From: Saccharopolyspora_C sp047200635
Lineage (GTDB): Bacteria; Actinomycetota; Actinomycetes; Mycobacteriales; Pseudonocardiaceae
Reading direction: 5' to 3'
DNA length: 64,000 nt
Assembly: GCF_047200635.1 (NCBI RefSeq)
Contig: NZ_JBJZOI010000026.1
Span: 7,010 to 71,009, forward strand
The translations under genes were made by a program, and so were the position numbers. Every line of letters begins with the position of its first letter. Within the stretch, counting starts at the first letter, position 1. This document shows positions 25,620 through 37,296 of this stretch, one piece after another. A model generated the notes under the pieces. That model worked only from the letters and a program-made list of their open reading frames with translations, was not told the origin of the DNA and ran no database searches.

Positions 25620-28600
25620 ATGCCGCTGGGCACCTTGCTGTCGCGCGCCGCGCACGCCGCCACCCCCGTGGCCGAGGCGGTGCGCACCCTCTGCGTCGCG
25701 CCGCTGACCCGCCGCACCAGCTCCTGCGGGGACCGGACCCACCTCGAAGTCCTCGGCCTGCACGTGCCGGAATCGGCGGGAGCGGCCCAGGACCTGCGCG
25801 CGCGGTTGTCCGACGTGGACGGAGTGCGCGGGGTCGAGGTGAACGCGGTGCTGGGCCGCGTGCTGGTGCACCACGACGCCGAGCGCGCCGGGGGCCGCGA
25901 GCTCGCGCGGGTCGTCGACGAGGTCGAGGACGAGCACGGACTGCGCGAGCTCGGCCGCGCCCCGGCGGGAGCCGCCCACCCCGGCGATCCCGATGCGCTG
26001 GTGCGCGACGCGGGCGCGCTCGCGCTCAGCGCGCTGGGGATGGGGTACTCCGCGCTGGCCTCGCTGCTGCCGCTGCGACCCACCTCTCCCCTGGTGCCCG
26101 CCGCGGTCTCGCTGGCCGACTCGGTGCCGTGGCTGCGCGCCGGCGCGGAGCGCGCTCTCGGCCGCGCCGGCGCGGAGGCCGCGCTCGGCATCGGCGGGGC
26201 GATCACCCAGGGGCTCTCGCAGAACCCGCTGGCGGTGTTCACCGACCTGAGCTCCCGGTTCTGCACCGCGCGCGAGCGGCTGGCACGGCACCAGGCCTGG
26301 CGGCGCTGGGAGGCGGCGGCGCACCCCGGTTCGCACGAGGCCGAGGCCTTCGCCGCCGCGCCTCGCCCGCACCCGCTGCCCGACGGCCCGGTCGAGCAGG
26401 TCTGCAACCTCTCCGGCACATTCGCGCTCGGCGGGTACGGGACGGTGCTGGCCGCCACCCGCGACCAGCGACGCGCCCTGGCCACCATGCTCGCCGCCGT
26501 CCCGCGACCGGCGAAGGCCGGGCGGGAGGCCTTCGCCGCGCAGCTCACCACCGCCCTGTCGACCCGCGGCACCCTGGTGCTCGAACCGCGCTCGCTGCGG
26601 CGGCTGGACCGGGTGGACACCGTGGTGCTCGACGCGCCCGCGCTGCTGACCGGGCGCCAGGTCGTCGAAGAGGCGCTGCCGCTGGACGCCGACGCGGACC
26701 CCACCCGGTTGTTCGGGCACGCGGCCGAACTCGTCGACCCGCACCATCCGAAGAACCGGCGCAGCCGGGGCGCTTGGTCGTGCGCACCGCTCGACGGCCG
26801 CAGCGGCGACCTGCCCGCGCACCTGCGGATCCCGCTGCGCGCCCACCGCGAGCGGGGCGCCACCCTCCTGCTGCTGCGCCGGCACGAGCAGGCCGTCGCG
26901 GTGGTGGTCGTCGTCGAGGAGCTCGACCCGCTGGCCGAGGAGCTGGTGGAGGCCGCCCGCACCGCCGGGACGGCCGTGCTCGCCGGAATCGGCAGCCGCC
27001 TCGACCGCAGGCTCTCCGTCGACGACGCGGTGCACGGCGGCACCCGGCTCACCACCTCGGTGCGTCGGCTGCAGGAGGACGGGCACGTCGTGGCGCTGGT
27101 GTCGACCCGGGCGCACGCGGCGCTCGCGGCCGCCGACGTCGGCATCGGCCTGCTCACCCCCGGGCATCCGACCCCGTGGGGGGCCGACGTGCTGTGCCCG
27201 GACCGGACCGAGGCGCACGCCGTCCTCCGCTCCGCCGCCGAGGCGCGCACCGCCAGCCGGCACGCCGCCGCGCTCTCGCTCGGCGGGACCTGCCTGGGCG
27301 TGCTGTTCTCCGCGCTCGGACCCTCGCTCGGCGCCCCGGCCCGCGCCGGGCTGCCGGTGCACGCGGCGAGCCTGTTCTCGATCGGCACCGGCACCCTGGC
27401 CGGGCTGCAGGCGGGCAACCGGCCGCCACCCGCACCGCGGCAGCGCACGCCGTGGCACGCGCTGCCGGGCAAGGCGGTGCTGGCCCTGCTGGACAGCTCC
27501 CTGGACGGCCTCGACAGCGCGCTCGCCCACCGCTGGCAGGGCGACGTCGGGGGCCAGGACGCGGACCGCCGACCGGGCGTCACCGGGGCGACGCTGGAGG
27601 GGCTGGTCAACCCCGCCACCCCGGTGCTGGTGCTCGGCGCCGTGGCCTCCGCCGGGCTGGGTTCGGTGGTGGACGCGGTGCTCATCGTCGGGGTGTTGGG
27701 GATCAGCGCCCTCATCGACGGGGTGCAGCGGGTCGCCACCGATCGCGAGCTGGCCCGGCTGCTCGACGCCGGGCAGCTGTCCGCGCAGGTCCGCCGCGAC
27801 GGTCGGACGATCACCGTGCCCGCCGACCGGCTGGTGCCCGGCGATGTGATCGAGCTGCGTTCCGGGGACGGGGTGCCCGCGGACTGCCGGGTGCTGGAGG
27901 CCGATTACCTGGAGATCGACGAATCCAGCCTGACCGGCGAGTCGAACCTCGTGGTCAAGACACCGGAGGCGACCACCGCCGCCGCGCTGGGCGACCGCAC
28001 CGGGATGCTCTACCAGGGGACGAGCGTGGCCACCGGGACCGCCACAGCTGTCGTCGTGGCCACCGGCAGCGCCACCGAGATCGGCCGCACCACCCGCGAG
28101 AGCGGACCCTCCAGCGGCGCCGCCGGGGGCGTGGAGGCCCGGCTCGCGGAACTCACGCGGCAGATCCTGCCGCTGTCCGTCGGCGCCGGCGGGGTGCTGC
28201 TCGTCGCGGACCTGCTGCGGGGAACCCCGCTGGCGCAGACCGTCAGCCGCGCGGTCGGGCTGGCCGTGGCCGCCGTGCCGGAGGGCTTGCCGTTCGTGGC
28301 GACCCTCGCCGAGCTCGCGGCGGCGCGGCGACTGGCCCGGCGCGGGGTGCTGGTGCGCAGCCCCGCCACCATCGAGGCGCTCGGCCGGGTGGACGCGCTC
28401 TGCTTCGACAAGACCGGCACCCTCACCCAGGGGCGGATCACCCTCGGCCAGGTCTCCGACGGCACCCGCAGCAGTGCACCGGACCAGCTCGACGAAGCGG
28501 GGCGGGACGTCGTGCGGGTCGCGGTGCGGGCGAACCCGCAGGCCGAGGACGACCAGCCGCTGCCGCACCTGACCGACCGGGCCGTGCTCGAAGGGGCGCT

Positions 28601-30149
28601 GACCGCGGGCATCGACCCGAACGGCCGGGAGGTGCTGGCCGACCTGCCCTTCGAGCCCTCGCGCAGCTTCCACGCCACCCGCTCGCGCGGGCTCGACGGG
28701 ATCGCGCTGCACGTCAAGGGCGCTCCCGAGGTGGTGCTGGAGCGCTGCGCGCGGTGGCGACGCCCGGACGGGTACCGCGCCTTCGACGCGGCGGCGCGAG
28801 CCGAGGTCGAGCGCGAGATCGAACGCCTCGCGCTGCTGGGCTACCGGCTGCTCGCGGTCGCGGCGAAGTCCGCTCCGGACGCCGCGGGGTCCGAACTCGA
28901 TGACTCCGATGTGGACGACCTGGACTTCGTCGGCCTGCTCGGACTCGCCGATCCGGTGCTGCCCACCGCGGCGGCGGCGGTGGCCCGGCTCGGGCGCGCG
29001 GGGGTCGACGTCATCATGATCACCGGTGATCACCCGAGCACGGCGGAGGCGATCGCGGCCGAGCTCGGGATGCTCGGCGGCAAGCGGGTCATGCACGGTG
29101 CGGAGCTCGACGAGCTCGACGACGAGGAGCTGGCCGCTGAGCTGCCGGCGATCTCGGTGTTCGCCCGGGTCAGTCCGGCGCAGAAGGCGCGGATCGTGCG
29201 ACTGCTGCGCGCCGACGGGCGGACCGTGGCGATGACCGGCGACGGCGCCAACGACGTCCCCGCCATCACCCTGGCCCACGTCGGCATCGCGCTCGGTTCG
29301 CGGGCGACCCCGGCGGCCCGCGAGGCAGCCGACCTGGTGGTCACCGACGACCGGATCGAGACCATCACGGACGGCATCGTGGAGGGCCGCGGGATGTGGG
29401 CCTCGGTGCACGACGCGCTGTCGATGCTGCTGGGCGGCAACCTCGGCGAGATCGGTTACGCGGTGGGCTCGGGGTTCCTCGGCGGCGGCGCGGCGGGGCT
29501 CAACGCCCGTCAGCTGCTGGTCGTGAACATGTTGACCGACGTGCTCCCCGCGATCGCCATCGCGGTGCGACCGCCGCCGCACGCCACCCCGGAGCGGCTG
29601 CTGGCCGAGGGGCCGGACGCCTCCCTCGGCGCGGCGCTGACCCGGGCCGTGTACCTGCGGGCCGCGGCCACCGCCGGGGCGGCCGGGGCGGCGTGGGCCC
29701 TGGCCCGTCCGCTGTCCACCCCGGCCCAGGCCCGGACCACCGGGCTGGTCGCGCTGGTCTCCGCGCAACTCGCCCAGACCCTCGCGGTGCGCGGGCGCAC
29801 CCCGCTGGTGCTCGGCTCGGGGGTGGCCTCGCTGGCAGTGCTGGCCGTGGTGGTGCAGGTCCCGGGCGTCAGCCAGTTCTTCGGCAACAGCCCGCTACTA
29901 CCACATCAGTGGTGGATAGCCCTCGGATCGGCCGTGGCATCCACCACGGCCGTGGTGCTCTGGGAGCGCTGGGCCGGGGCGGAGGCATCGGAGCAGCGCG
30001 CGCTCCCCGCCCCCGGACCCGAGCGGGACGCGGACACCGAGGAGGAACCCGCGGCCGACGAGCACGTCGTGGAGGGCGTGGTGCTGCAGGCGGCGCTTCC
30101 CGGGCCGAACGGCCGACGACGGCTCACCGGCGTTCCGGAACCCACCTGA
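25620..30149 (+). CDS. Giant P-type ATPase with degenerate N-terminal ATPase half (CtpI-like)
   Basis: A 1509-residue cation-transport ATPase, about twice the usual length. An N-terminal HMA-like fold without CxxC (HLEVLGLHV...VRGVEVNAVLGRVLVHH) is followed by hydrophobic segments. Next comes a degenerate ATPase unit: VDTVVLDAPALLTG keeps Asp338 but lacks the KTGT motif, and GHVVALVSTRAHAALAAADVGIGLL matches the hinge region without GDGxND. The second half is intact: VPEGLPF, Asp930 in DKTGTLTQG, the actuator LTGES, TGDHPSTA, and GDGAND with Asp1208. The PEGL motif, not CPC, indicates a type II-like pump rather than a heavy-metal P1B pump. The ion is unknown. The overall plan resembles mycobacterial CtpI, which I recall as similarly long. 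Confidence 0.88.
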   Translation: MPLGTLLSRAAHAATPVAEAVRTLCVAPLTRRTSSCGDRTHLEVLGLHVPESAGAAQDLRARLSDVDGVRGVEVNAVLGRVLVHHDAERAGGRELARVVDEVEDEHGLRELGRAPAGAAHPGDPDALVRDAGALALSALGMGYSALASLLPLRPTSPLVPAAVSLADSVPWLRAGAERALGRAGAEAALGIGGAITQGLSQNPLAVFTDLSSRFCTARERLARHQAWRRWEAAAHPGSHEAEAFAAAPRPHPLPDGPVEQVCNLSGTFALGGYGTVLAATRDQRRALATMLAAVPRPAKAGREAFAAQLTTALSTRGTLVLEPRSLRRLDRVDTVVLDAPALLTGRQVVEEALPLDADADPTRLFGHAAELVDPHHPKNRRSRGAWSCAPLDGRSGDLPAHLRIPLRAHRERGATLLLLRRHEQAVAVVVVVEELDPLAEELVEAARTAGTAVLAGIGSRLDRRLSVDDAVHGGTRLTTSVRRLQEDGHVVALVSTRAHAALAAADVGIGLLTPGHPTPWGADVLCPDRTEAHAVLRSAAEARTASRHAAALSLGGTCLGVLFSALGPSLGAPARAGLPVHAASLFSIGTGTLAGLQAGNRPPPAPRQRTPWHALPGKAVLALLDSSLDGLDSALAHRWQGDVGGQDADRRPGVTGATLEGLVNPATPVLVLGAVASAGLGSVVDAVLIVGVLGISALIDGVQRVATDRELARLLDAGQLSAQVRRDGRTITVPADRLVPGDVIELRSGDGVPADCRVLEADYLEIDESSLTGESNLVVKTPEATTAAALGDRTGMLYQGTSVATGTATAVVVATGSATEIGRTTRESGPSSGAAGGVEARLAELTRQILPLSVGAGGVLLVADLLRGTPLAQTVSRAVGLAVAAVPEGLPFVATLAELAAARRLARRGVLVRSPATIEALGRVDALCFDKTGTLTQGRITLGQVSDGTRSSAPDQLDEAGRDVVRVAVRANPQAEDDQPLPHLTDRAVLEGALTAGIDPNGREVLADLPFEPSRSFHATRSRGLDGIALHVKGAPEVVLERCARWRRPDGYRAFDAAARAEVEREIERLALLGYRLLAVAAKSAPDAAGSELDDSDVDDLDFVGLLGLADPVLPTAAAAVARLGRAGVDVIMITGDHPSTAEAIAAELGMLGGKRVMHGAELDELDDEELAAELPAISVFARVSPAQKARIVRLLRADGRTVAMTGDGANDVPAITLAHVGIALGSRATPAAREAADLVVTDDRIETITDGIVEGRGMWASVHDALSMLLGGNLGEIGYAVGSGFLGGGAAGLNARQLLVVNMLTDVLPAIAIAVRPPPHATPERLLAEGPDASLGAALTRAVYLRAAATAGAAGAAWALARPLSTPAQARTTGLVALVSAQLAQTLAVRGRTPLVLGSGVASLAVLAVVVQVPGVSQFFGNSPLLPHQWWIALGSAVASTTAVVLWERWAGAEASEQRALPAPGPERDADTEEEPAADEHVVEGVVLQAALPGPNGRRRLTGVPEPT

Positions 30150-30277
30150 TCCGCCGGGTGTCGCGACGTTCGCCAGCGCTTCACCTGCGCGTCACCCGGT
30201 TCCCACCGCGCACTCACCCCGCGCGGCGACCCTGGTGAAGTCCGAGCAGGAACTACCCGGCAGAAAGCGCCTCCACC

Positions 30278-30385
30278 ATGAACTTCCTGGCGACCTTGCT
30301 GACCAGCGTGGCCGTGGCCCTCCTCGAGGGACTCATCGTGCACGCCGCGAAGACCGCCTACCTGCGCATGACCAGCGCGGCCTGA
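30278..30385 (+). CDS. Small hydrophobic protein, 35 residues
   Basis: ATG 30278 opens a 35-residue frame starting MNFLATLLTSVAVALLEGLI and ending KTAYLRMTSAA. Thirty-four of 35 codons end in G or C, as in real genes of this window, though the sequence is short. One membrane-type helix of about 20 residues is followed by a short basic tail. The Shine-Dalgarno is weak (AGAAAG). It follows the ATPase gene by 128 nt and could be a subunit or regulator, or an independent small membrane protein. No family with a known function is recognised. Confidence 0.5.
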   Translation: MNFLATLLTSVAVALLEGLIVHAAKTAYLRMTSAA

Positions 30386-30397
30386 GGCCGGCCGGGA

Positions 30398-31324
30398 TCA
30401 GACCCAGCGCTCGGCCGCGGGCGCCGAGCGCTGGGCGACGAAGGCTCCCGCCAGCACCAGCGCTCCTCCGGCGAGCTGCCACGGGCCCACGTGCTCGCCG
30501 AGCAGCAGCCACGCCAGCACCGTGGCCACCACCGGCTCCAGGAACGCCACGGCGCCCGCCACCGGCGGGGACAACCACCGCACCGCGACGATGCCGGTGA
30601 GGTAGGCCAGCACGGTGCTCACCAGCACCACCCAGCCGACGAGGAGCAGCGCGGGGAACGGCGCACCCGCCACCTCGACCGGCTCGGCGAGCAGGGCCCA
30701 GTCCAGCTCCCAGGGCCGCGCGACCGCCGTCGCGATCGCCGCGCCGACGAGCAGCCCGTAGGAGGCCAGCGCGCGCGGATCGACCTCGACCGAGCTGTCG
30801 GAGAGCAGGAAGTACCCGGCTTGGCATCCGGCGGCCGCCAGCGCGAACAGCAGCCCGAGGCCGTCGAAGCGAAGTCCGGCCGCGATCTCCACCACGCAGG
30901 CGAGCCCGACCAGCGCCAGCGCCGTGCCCGCCGCGGCCCGCCGGGTCACCGGGCTGCGGCGCACGAACCGGATCCAGCCGAGCACCAGCACCGGCCCCAG
31001 GAACTCGATGAGCAGCGCCACCGCCACCGGGATCGACGCGATGGCCGCGAAGTAGAAGATCTGCACCCCGGCGATGGCGAACACGCCGTACCCCAGCAGC
31101 AGCCAGGGCGCCGCGCGCACCGCCCCCGCGTGGCGCACGGCGAACGGCAGCATCAGCAGCGCTCCGCCCGCCAGCCGCAGCCAGGCCACCTGCAGCGGCG
31201 TGAAACCGGCGTTGATCAGGGGTTTCGCGAAGGGGCCCGAACCGCCGAAGCAGAACGCGGACACGATCGCGGCGGTCACACCGGCGGACTTGGGAACGGC
31301 GAGCAGCGTGCGCACGCCGATCAT
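30398..31324 (-). CDS. EamA/DMT family transporter
   Basis: A 308-residue drug/metabolite transporter with ten hydrophobic segments arranged as two EamA repeats. Typical features are FCFGGSGPFAKPLINAGFTPLQVAWLRL near the start and the second-repeat end PPVAGAVAFLEPVVATVLAWLLLGE. It is RhtA-like and could export amino acids or other metabolites. ATG 31324 is chosen because the conserved fold begins just after; the frame is open far upstream but reads non-protein sequence. The convergent 35-residue ORF ends 12 nt away. Confidence 0.85.
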   Translation of the reverse strand: MIGVRTLLAVPKSAGVTAAIVSAFCFGGSGPFAKPLINAGFTPLQVAWLRLAGGALLMLPFAVRHAGAVRAAPWLLLGYGVFAIAGVQIFYFAAIASIPVAVALLIEFLGPVLVLGWIRFVRRSPVTRRAAAGTALALVGLACVVEIAAGLRFDGLGLLFALAAAGCQAGYFLLSDSSVEVDPRALASYGLLVGAAIATAVARPWELDWALLAEPVEVAGAPFPALLLVGWVVLVSTVLAYLTGIVAVRWLSPPVAGAVAFLEPVVATVLAWLLLGEHVGPWQLAGGALVLAGAFVAQRSAPAAERWV

Positions 31325-31431
31325 CGAAGCACAGGTCCCGGCACCACCGATCCAGGTGCCGACGGGGCCGGGAGCGGGTCGTCCGCCCGAGCGCGAACGA
31401 GCGGCGGGCCCACCGCCCCGGGCGCCGGGGA

Positions 31432-32322
31432 TCAGGTCTCGGGCTCGCCGGCGCGACCCGGTTCGGGCGCGGTCTCCCGCGTCGCGAGCACCCGGCCGAT
31501 GAACAGGTCGTAGACCACCGCCCCGAGCACACCGCCCACGAGCGGCCCGACGATCGGGATCCAGAAGTACCAGCTGAAGTACTGGTAGCTGCCGGGCAGC
31601 GCGATCTGGTCCCAGCCGGCCAGGTAGGTCCACAGCCGCGGCCCGAAGTCGCGAGCCGGGTTGATCGCGTACCCCGCGTTCGTGCCGAAGCTCAGCCCGA
31701 TGGCGGTCACCACCATCCCGATCAGGTAAGGGCCGAGGTTCGAGGCGGGCGCGGTGTTTCGCAGGTCGATCAGGGCGCAGATCAGCGCGACGAGCAGCGC
31801 GGTGCCCACCACCTGATCCAGCAGCGGACCGAACCAGGAGGAGCCGAAGTACTTCGCCGGGAACGTCGCGAAGATCGAGAACGTGTCCAGCGACTGCGCG
31901 CGGGTGACCCCGGCCTTCGCGTTGTAGGCGTCGATGGCCCACCGGTAGCAGGCGTGCACGACGCTCGCCCCGAGGAACGCGCCGACCACCTGCGCGGCGA
32001 TGTAGGGCCCGACCTTGCGCCACGGGAAGCCGCGGCGGACGGCGAACGCCAGCGTGACCGCCGGGTTGATGTGCGCGCCGCTGACGCCGCCCGCGACGTA
32101 CACGCCGAACACGACGGCGAGCCCCCATCCGAAGGCGACGATGAGCCAGTTGGCCGCGCCGAAGGCGCCTTCCTGGCGACCGGAGCCCGGCAGTCCGGCG
32201 AGCGCGACGGCCACCGAACCGCAGCCGATCAGGATGAGCACGAAGGTGCCGAGGAATTCCGCCGACAGCTCGCCGCTGAGCCCGTTCCAGGGCCCCTTGC
32301 GGGAGCGCTCACGTGTGGCCAT
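31432..32322 (-). CDS. Aquaglyceroporin (MIP family, GlpF-like)
   Basis: A 296-residue MIP channel with six membrane segments and two half-helices carrying SGAHINPAVTLAF and AGYAINPARDFGPRL. The Asp after the second NPAR favours glycerol-type channels over strict water channels. The C-terminus extends about 25 residues past the last helix (TRETAPEPGRAGEP). A G-rich GGGGGGACC precedes the ATG. The frame stays open upstream to 35211 antisense to aconitase, which is a high-GC artefact. No glpK or glpD neighbour is present, so the physiological substrate is open. Confidence 0.88.
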   Translation of the reverse strand: MATRERSRKGPWNGLSGELSAEFLGTFVLILIGCGSVAVALAGLPGSGRQEGAFGAANWLIVAFGWGLAVVFGVYVAGGVSGAHINPAVTLAFAVRRGFPWRKVGPYIAAQVVGAFLGASVVHACYRWAIDAYNAKAGVTRAQSLDTFSIFATFPAKYFGSSWFGPLLDQVVGTALLVALICALIDLRNTAPASNLGPYLIGMVVTAIGLSFGTNAGYAINPARDFGPRLWTYLAGWDQIALPGSYQYFSWYFWIPIVGPLVGGVLGAVVYDLFIGRVLATRETAPEPGRAGEPET

Positions 32323-32547
32323 GGTCCCCCCTGCGCTGAAGCGCCGGGCGGCACCTGGTCCGGCCCGTCCGGCGGTCTGCCGCGTCGAGCGTAAGTCCGC
32401 GGCACGGCGGGCGCGCGGCGCCGGGCGGGCGGGTTCGGGCGCCGGGGAGAGGGTGATCTCCCGCACCGTCGCGCGGAGCTGAGCGCCGACTTGCACGGGA
32501 AACGGCGGGGACGCGCGCGCACCGGGCTCGACCCGGCGAACCCGGCC

Positions 32548-32577
32548 TTGAGGCGATTTACAGGACAAGCGTACTGT
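32548..32577 (+). promoter_or_regulatory. Probable aconitase promoter
   Basis: TTGAGG (32548-32553), an 18-nt spacer and TACTGT (32572-32577) form a reasonable sigma70-type promoter, in the only AT-richer part of the gap. The AcnR-type site fills most of the spacer and overlaps the -10 box. Confidence 0.55.
32561..32576. promoter_or_regulatory. AcnR-type operator upstream of aconitase
   Basis: CAGGACAAGCGTACTG matches in full the motif CAGNACnnncGTACTG that I recall for AcnR binding in Corynebacterium and its relatives. It overlaps the -10 region of the acn promoter, so binding should repress. The cognate TetR gene (acnR) is about 11 kb away at 43808. Confidence 0.75.
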
Positions 32578-32682
32578 TAGGGCCCTGAGATCGGGCTGGT
32601 CCACGCGCACGCTCGGCCGACGTGCGCGAGACTCCCGGTCGTTCCCGAATTGACTTGCGCCCGTCGCGAGATGGAGTTGAAC

Positions 32683-35493
<2,811 letters not shown>

Positions 35494-35521
35494 TCACCTG
35501 CCGATCCGGCGGGTAGCTGAT

Positions 35522-35560
35522 CGACGGCCCCGGCACGTCACGAGCGCGCCGGGGCCGTCG
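35522..35560. terminator. Bidirectional terminator after aconitase
   Basis: A perfect 13-bp stem (35522-35534 with 35548-35560) and a 13-nt loop, between the convergent aconitase and LCP-family genes. Confidence 0.8.
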
Positions 35561-35575
35561 CACGTCCGAGGCCGG

Positions 35576-37003
35576 TCAGTTGATGCAGTGCACGCCGTTG
35601 GCGGCCATCGGCTCCGGAGCGACGGGGGCCTCGGCCGCGCTCTCGGACTCCGCACTTCCGGAATCGGGGGTGGTGCCGGTGGCCGTGACGCGGCTCCGGC
35701 TCTGCTCCGAGGTCGCGACGCTCGTCGACCAAGAGCTGGACGAGGTGCCGGTGGTGTCGGCCGCGGTGGTGCGGGTCGCGGACGGTTCCGCGCTCCCCTG
35801 CTCGGCACTGGTGGACGACCACGTGGCGGACGAGTCGGCGGACTCCCCGGTCGCTGATGCGGCGGTGCGCTCACCCGCGTCCCCCGACAGGTCAGGTTCC
35901 TCCGGCACGCCCGTCTCCTCCCAACCCTCCGCCGCCACCGGGGCGGGGCGGCCGTGGGCCGCGCCCTGCACCGCGCGGGCGACCTCGATCGGATCCACCC
36001 GCACCGCCTGGCCGTCCCGGGTGTCGTAGGCGGCGTCCCGGATCGGGATCGTCGAGAACTCCACGTCGCCCGCGGCGATGCCCCGCATCCGCTGCGCGAA
36101 GGTGAGCACGTCCCACTCCCGGTCCAGCACCACCGAGGCCCGCGCCGCCTCGATCAGCTCGCGCAGCTCGCCCGGCTGGGACAGCAGGCCACCGGAGGTG
36201 GCGGTGCGCACCAGGCCCGCCAGGAAGGCCTGCTGGCGCACCATCCGGTCCAAGTCGCCGCGCGGCAGGCCGTGGCGCTGCCGCACGAACTTCAACGCCT
36301 CCGCGCCCTGGAGGCGCTGGTGGCCCGCCGCGAAGTCCGCGCCGGAGAGCGGATCGTGCGCCGGGCGGCGCAAGCACACCGGGACCCCGCCGACCGCATC
36401 GGTGAGCTGGGCGAAGCCGAACAGGTTCACCTCCGCGTAGTGATCGATCTGGGAGCCGGTGAGCCGCTCCACCGACTCGGTGACCAGGGCGCGGCCCGCG
36501 TCGGCGGCACGGCGCTCCCGCTCCGGCCCGTCGAGCGCGCCCAGGCTCGCCGCGGCGGCGGCCTTGCCCCGCCCGTACGCAGAATTGATCTTGTGCTCGC
36601 CGTGCCCGGGGATGGTGGTGTAGGTGTCCCGGGGGATGGAGAAGGCCGTGGCGCGGGAGCCGTTCTCGGGCACGTGCACCAAGATCAGCGTATCGGTGAG
36701 GCTCGCCGGGTTCTGCCCCGCGCCCAGCTCGCGCAGCACCCGATCCGGCAGCGGGCGCCCCTGCGCGTCGGTGCGGCTGTCCAGCCCGACCAGCAGGATG
36801 TCGGTGGCGCCGTCCGCGGTGGCCCCGTCGGTGGCCGAGCTCGTGCTCAGCTCCCACGGCAGGTCGCCGTAGTTCGCCCAGCCGTAGCCGGTCGCGGCCA
36901 GCACCACCGCCGACAGCAGGGCGACGCAGACCCGGCCCACGACGGCGGCCCGCGAGCGGCGGGGCAGGTCCGGCGCGATGAACTCGCGCGATCCTCGACT
37001 CAC
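35576..37003 (-). CDS. LytR-CpsA-Psr (LCP) family cell-wall glycopolymer ligase
   Basis: A 475-residue membrane-anchored LCP protein. An N-terminal membrane helix lies at about residues 22-43. The LCP domain has ILLVGLDSRTDAQG, SLTDTLILVHV, the Arg-containing SIPRDTYTTIPGHGEHKINSAYG, and FVRQRHGLPRGDLDRMVRQQ. It is expected to transfer teichoic-acid-like or arabinogalactan-type polymers from a lipid carrier to peptidoglycan outside the cell. Instead of a LytR_C domain, the last 110 residues are a Ser/Thr/Ala/Glu-rich tail ending in a lone Cys three residues before the stop. It is convergent with aconitase. Confidence 0.9.
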   Translation of the reverse strand: MSRGSREFIAPDLPRRSRAAVVGRVCVALLSAVVLAATGYGWANYGDLPWELSTSSATDGATADGATDILLVGLDSRTDAQGRPLPDRVLRELGAGQNPASLTDTLILVHVPENGSRATAFSIPRDTYTTIPGHGEHKINSAYGRGKAAAAASLGALDGPERERRAADAGRALVTESVERLTGSQIDHYAEVNLFGFAQLTDAVGGVPVCLRRPAHDPLSGADFAAGHQRLQGAEALKFVRQRHGLPRGDLDRMVRQQAFLAGLVRTATSGGLLSQPGELRELIEAARASVVLDREWDVLTFAQRMRGIAAGDVEFSTIPIRDAAYDTRDGQAVRVDPIEVARAVQGAAHGRPAPVAAEGWEETGVPEEPDLSGDAGERTAASATGESADSSATWSSTSAEQGSAEPSATRTTAADTTGTSSSSWSTSVATSEQSRSRVTATGTTPDSGSAESESAAEAPVAPEPMAANGVHCIN

Positions 37004-37296
37004 CGATCCACCCCCGGATTCCGACGGACGCCGCTGGTCAGGCTATCCACGGCCGCGCCGTTCAGCCGGGCGTCGGAGTCCGCTCCCGGGACCGGGGCGC
37101 CTGCTTGGTTCCACCGAATTCCCCGCGATCCCGAGGTGGTGCCGTCACCACGTGACCGTCCGCTGCGGAGGAGAGCTGCTCGGCCGGATCCGTCCGGCAT
37201 TCCGGCCCACTGGTTACCCTGGCCGGGTAGCGGCATCGCTCACCCCGGGTCACCTCGCGGGTGCGGCCGCGTCACACCACCGGAGGTGAACCGGCC
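37004..37296. other. Intergenic region upstream of the LCP gene
   Basis: A 293-nt stretch that should hold the LCP-gene promoter (minus strand). TTGGTTCCACCG-type sequences occur near 37108, but I could not name a promoter. No gene with convincing codon use is seen. Confidence 0.35.

Larger units (their letters stand above)
32323..32682. promoter_or_regulatory. Divergent promoter region, aquaglyceroporin and aconitase
   Basis: A 360-nt gap. Its right part holds the aconitase promoter and AcnR-type operator listed separately. The left part is GC-rich without recognised signals. Confidence 0.5.

Noticed and set aside
25275..29768. Open minus-strand frame of about 1500 codons over the P-type ATPase gene
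   Set aside because: The plus-strand protein carries DKTGTLT, PEGL and GDGAND motifs. The antisense frame is Arg/Gly/His-rich without any domain.
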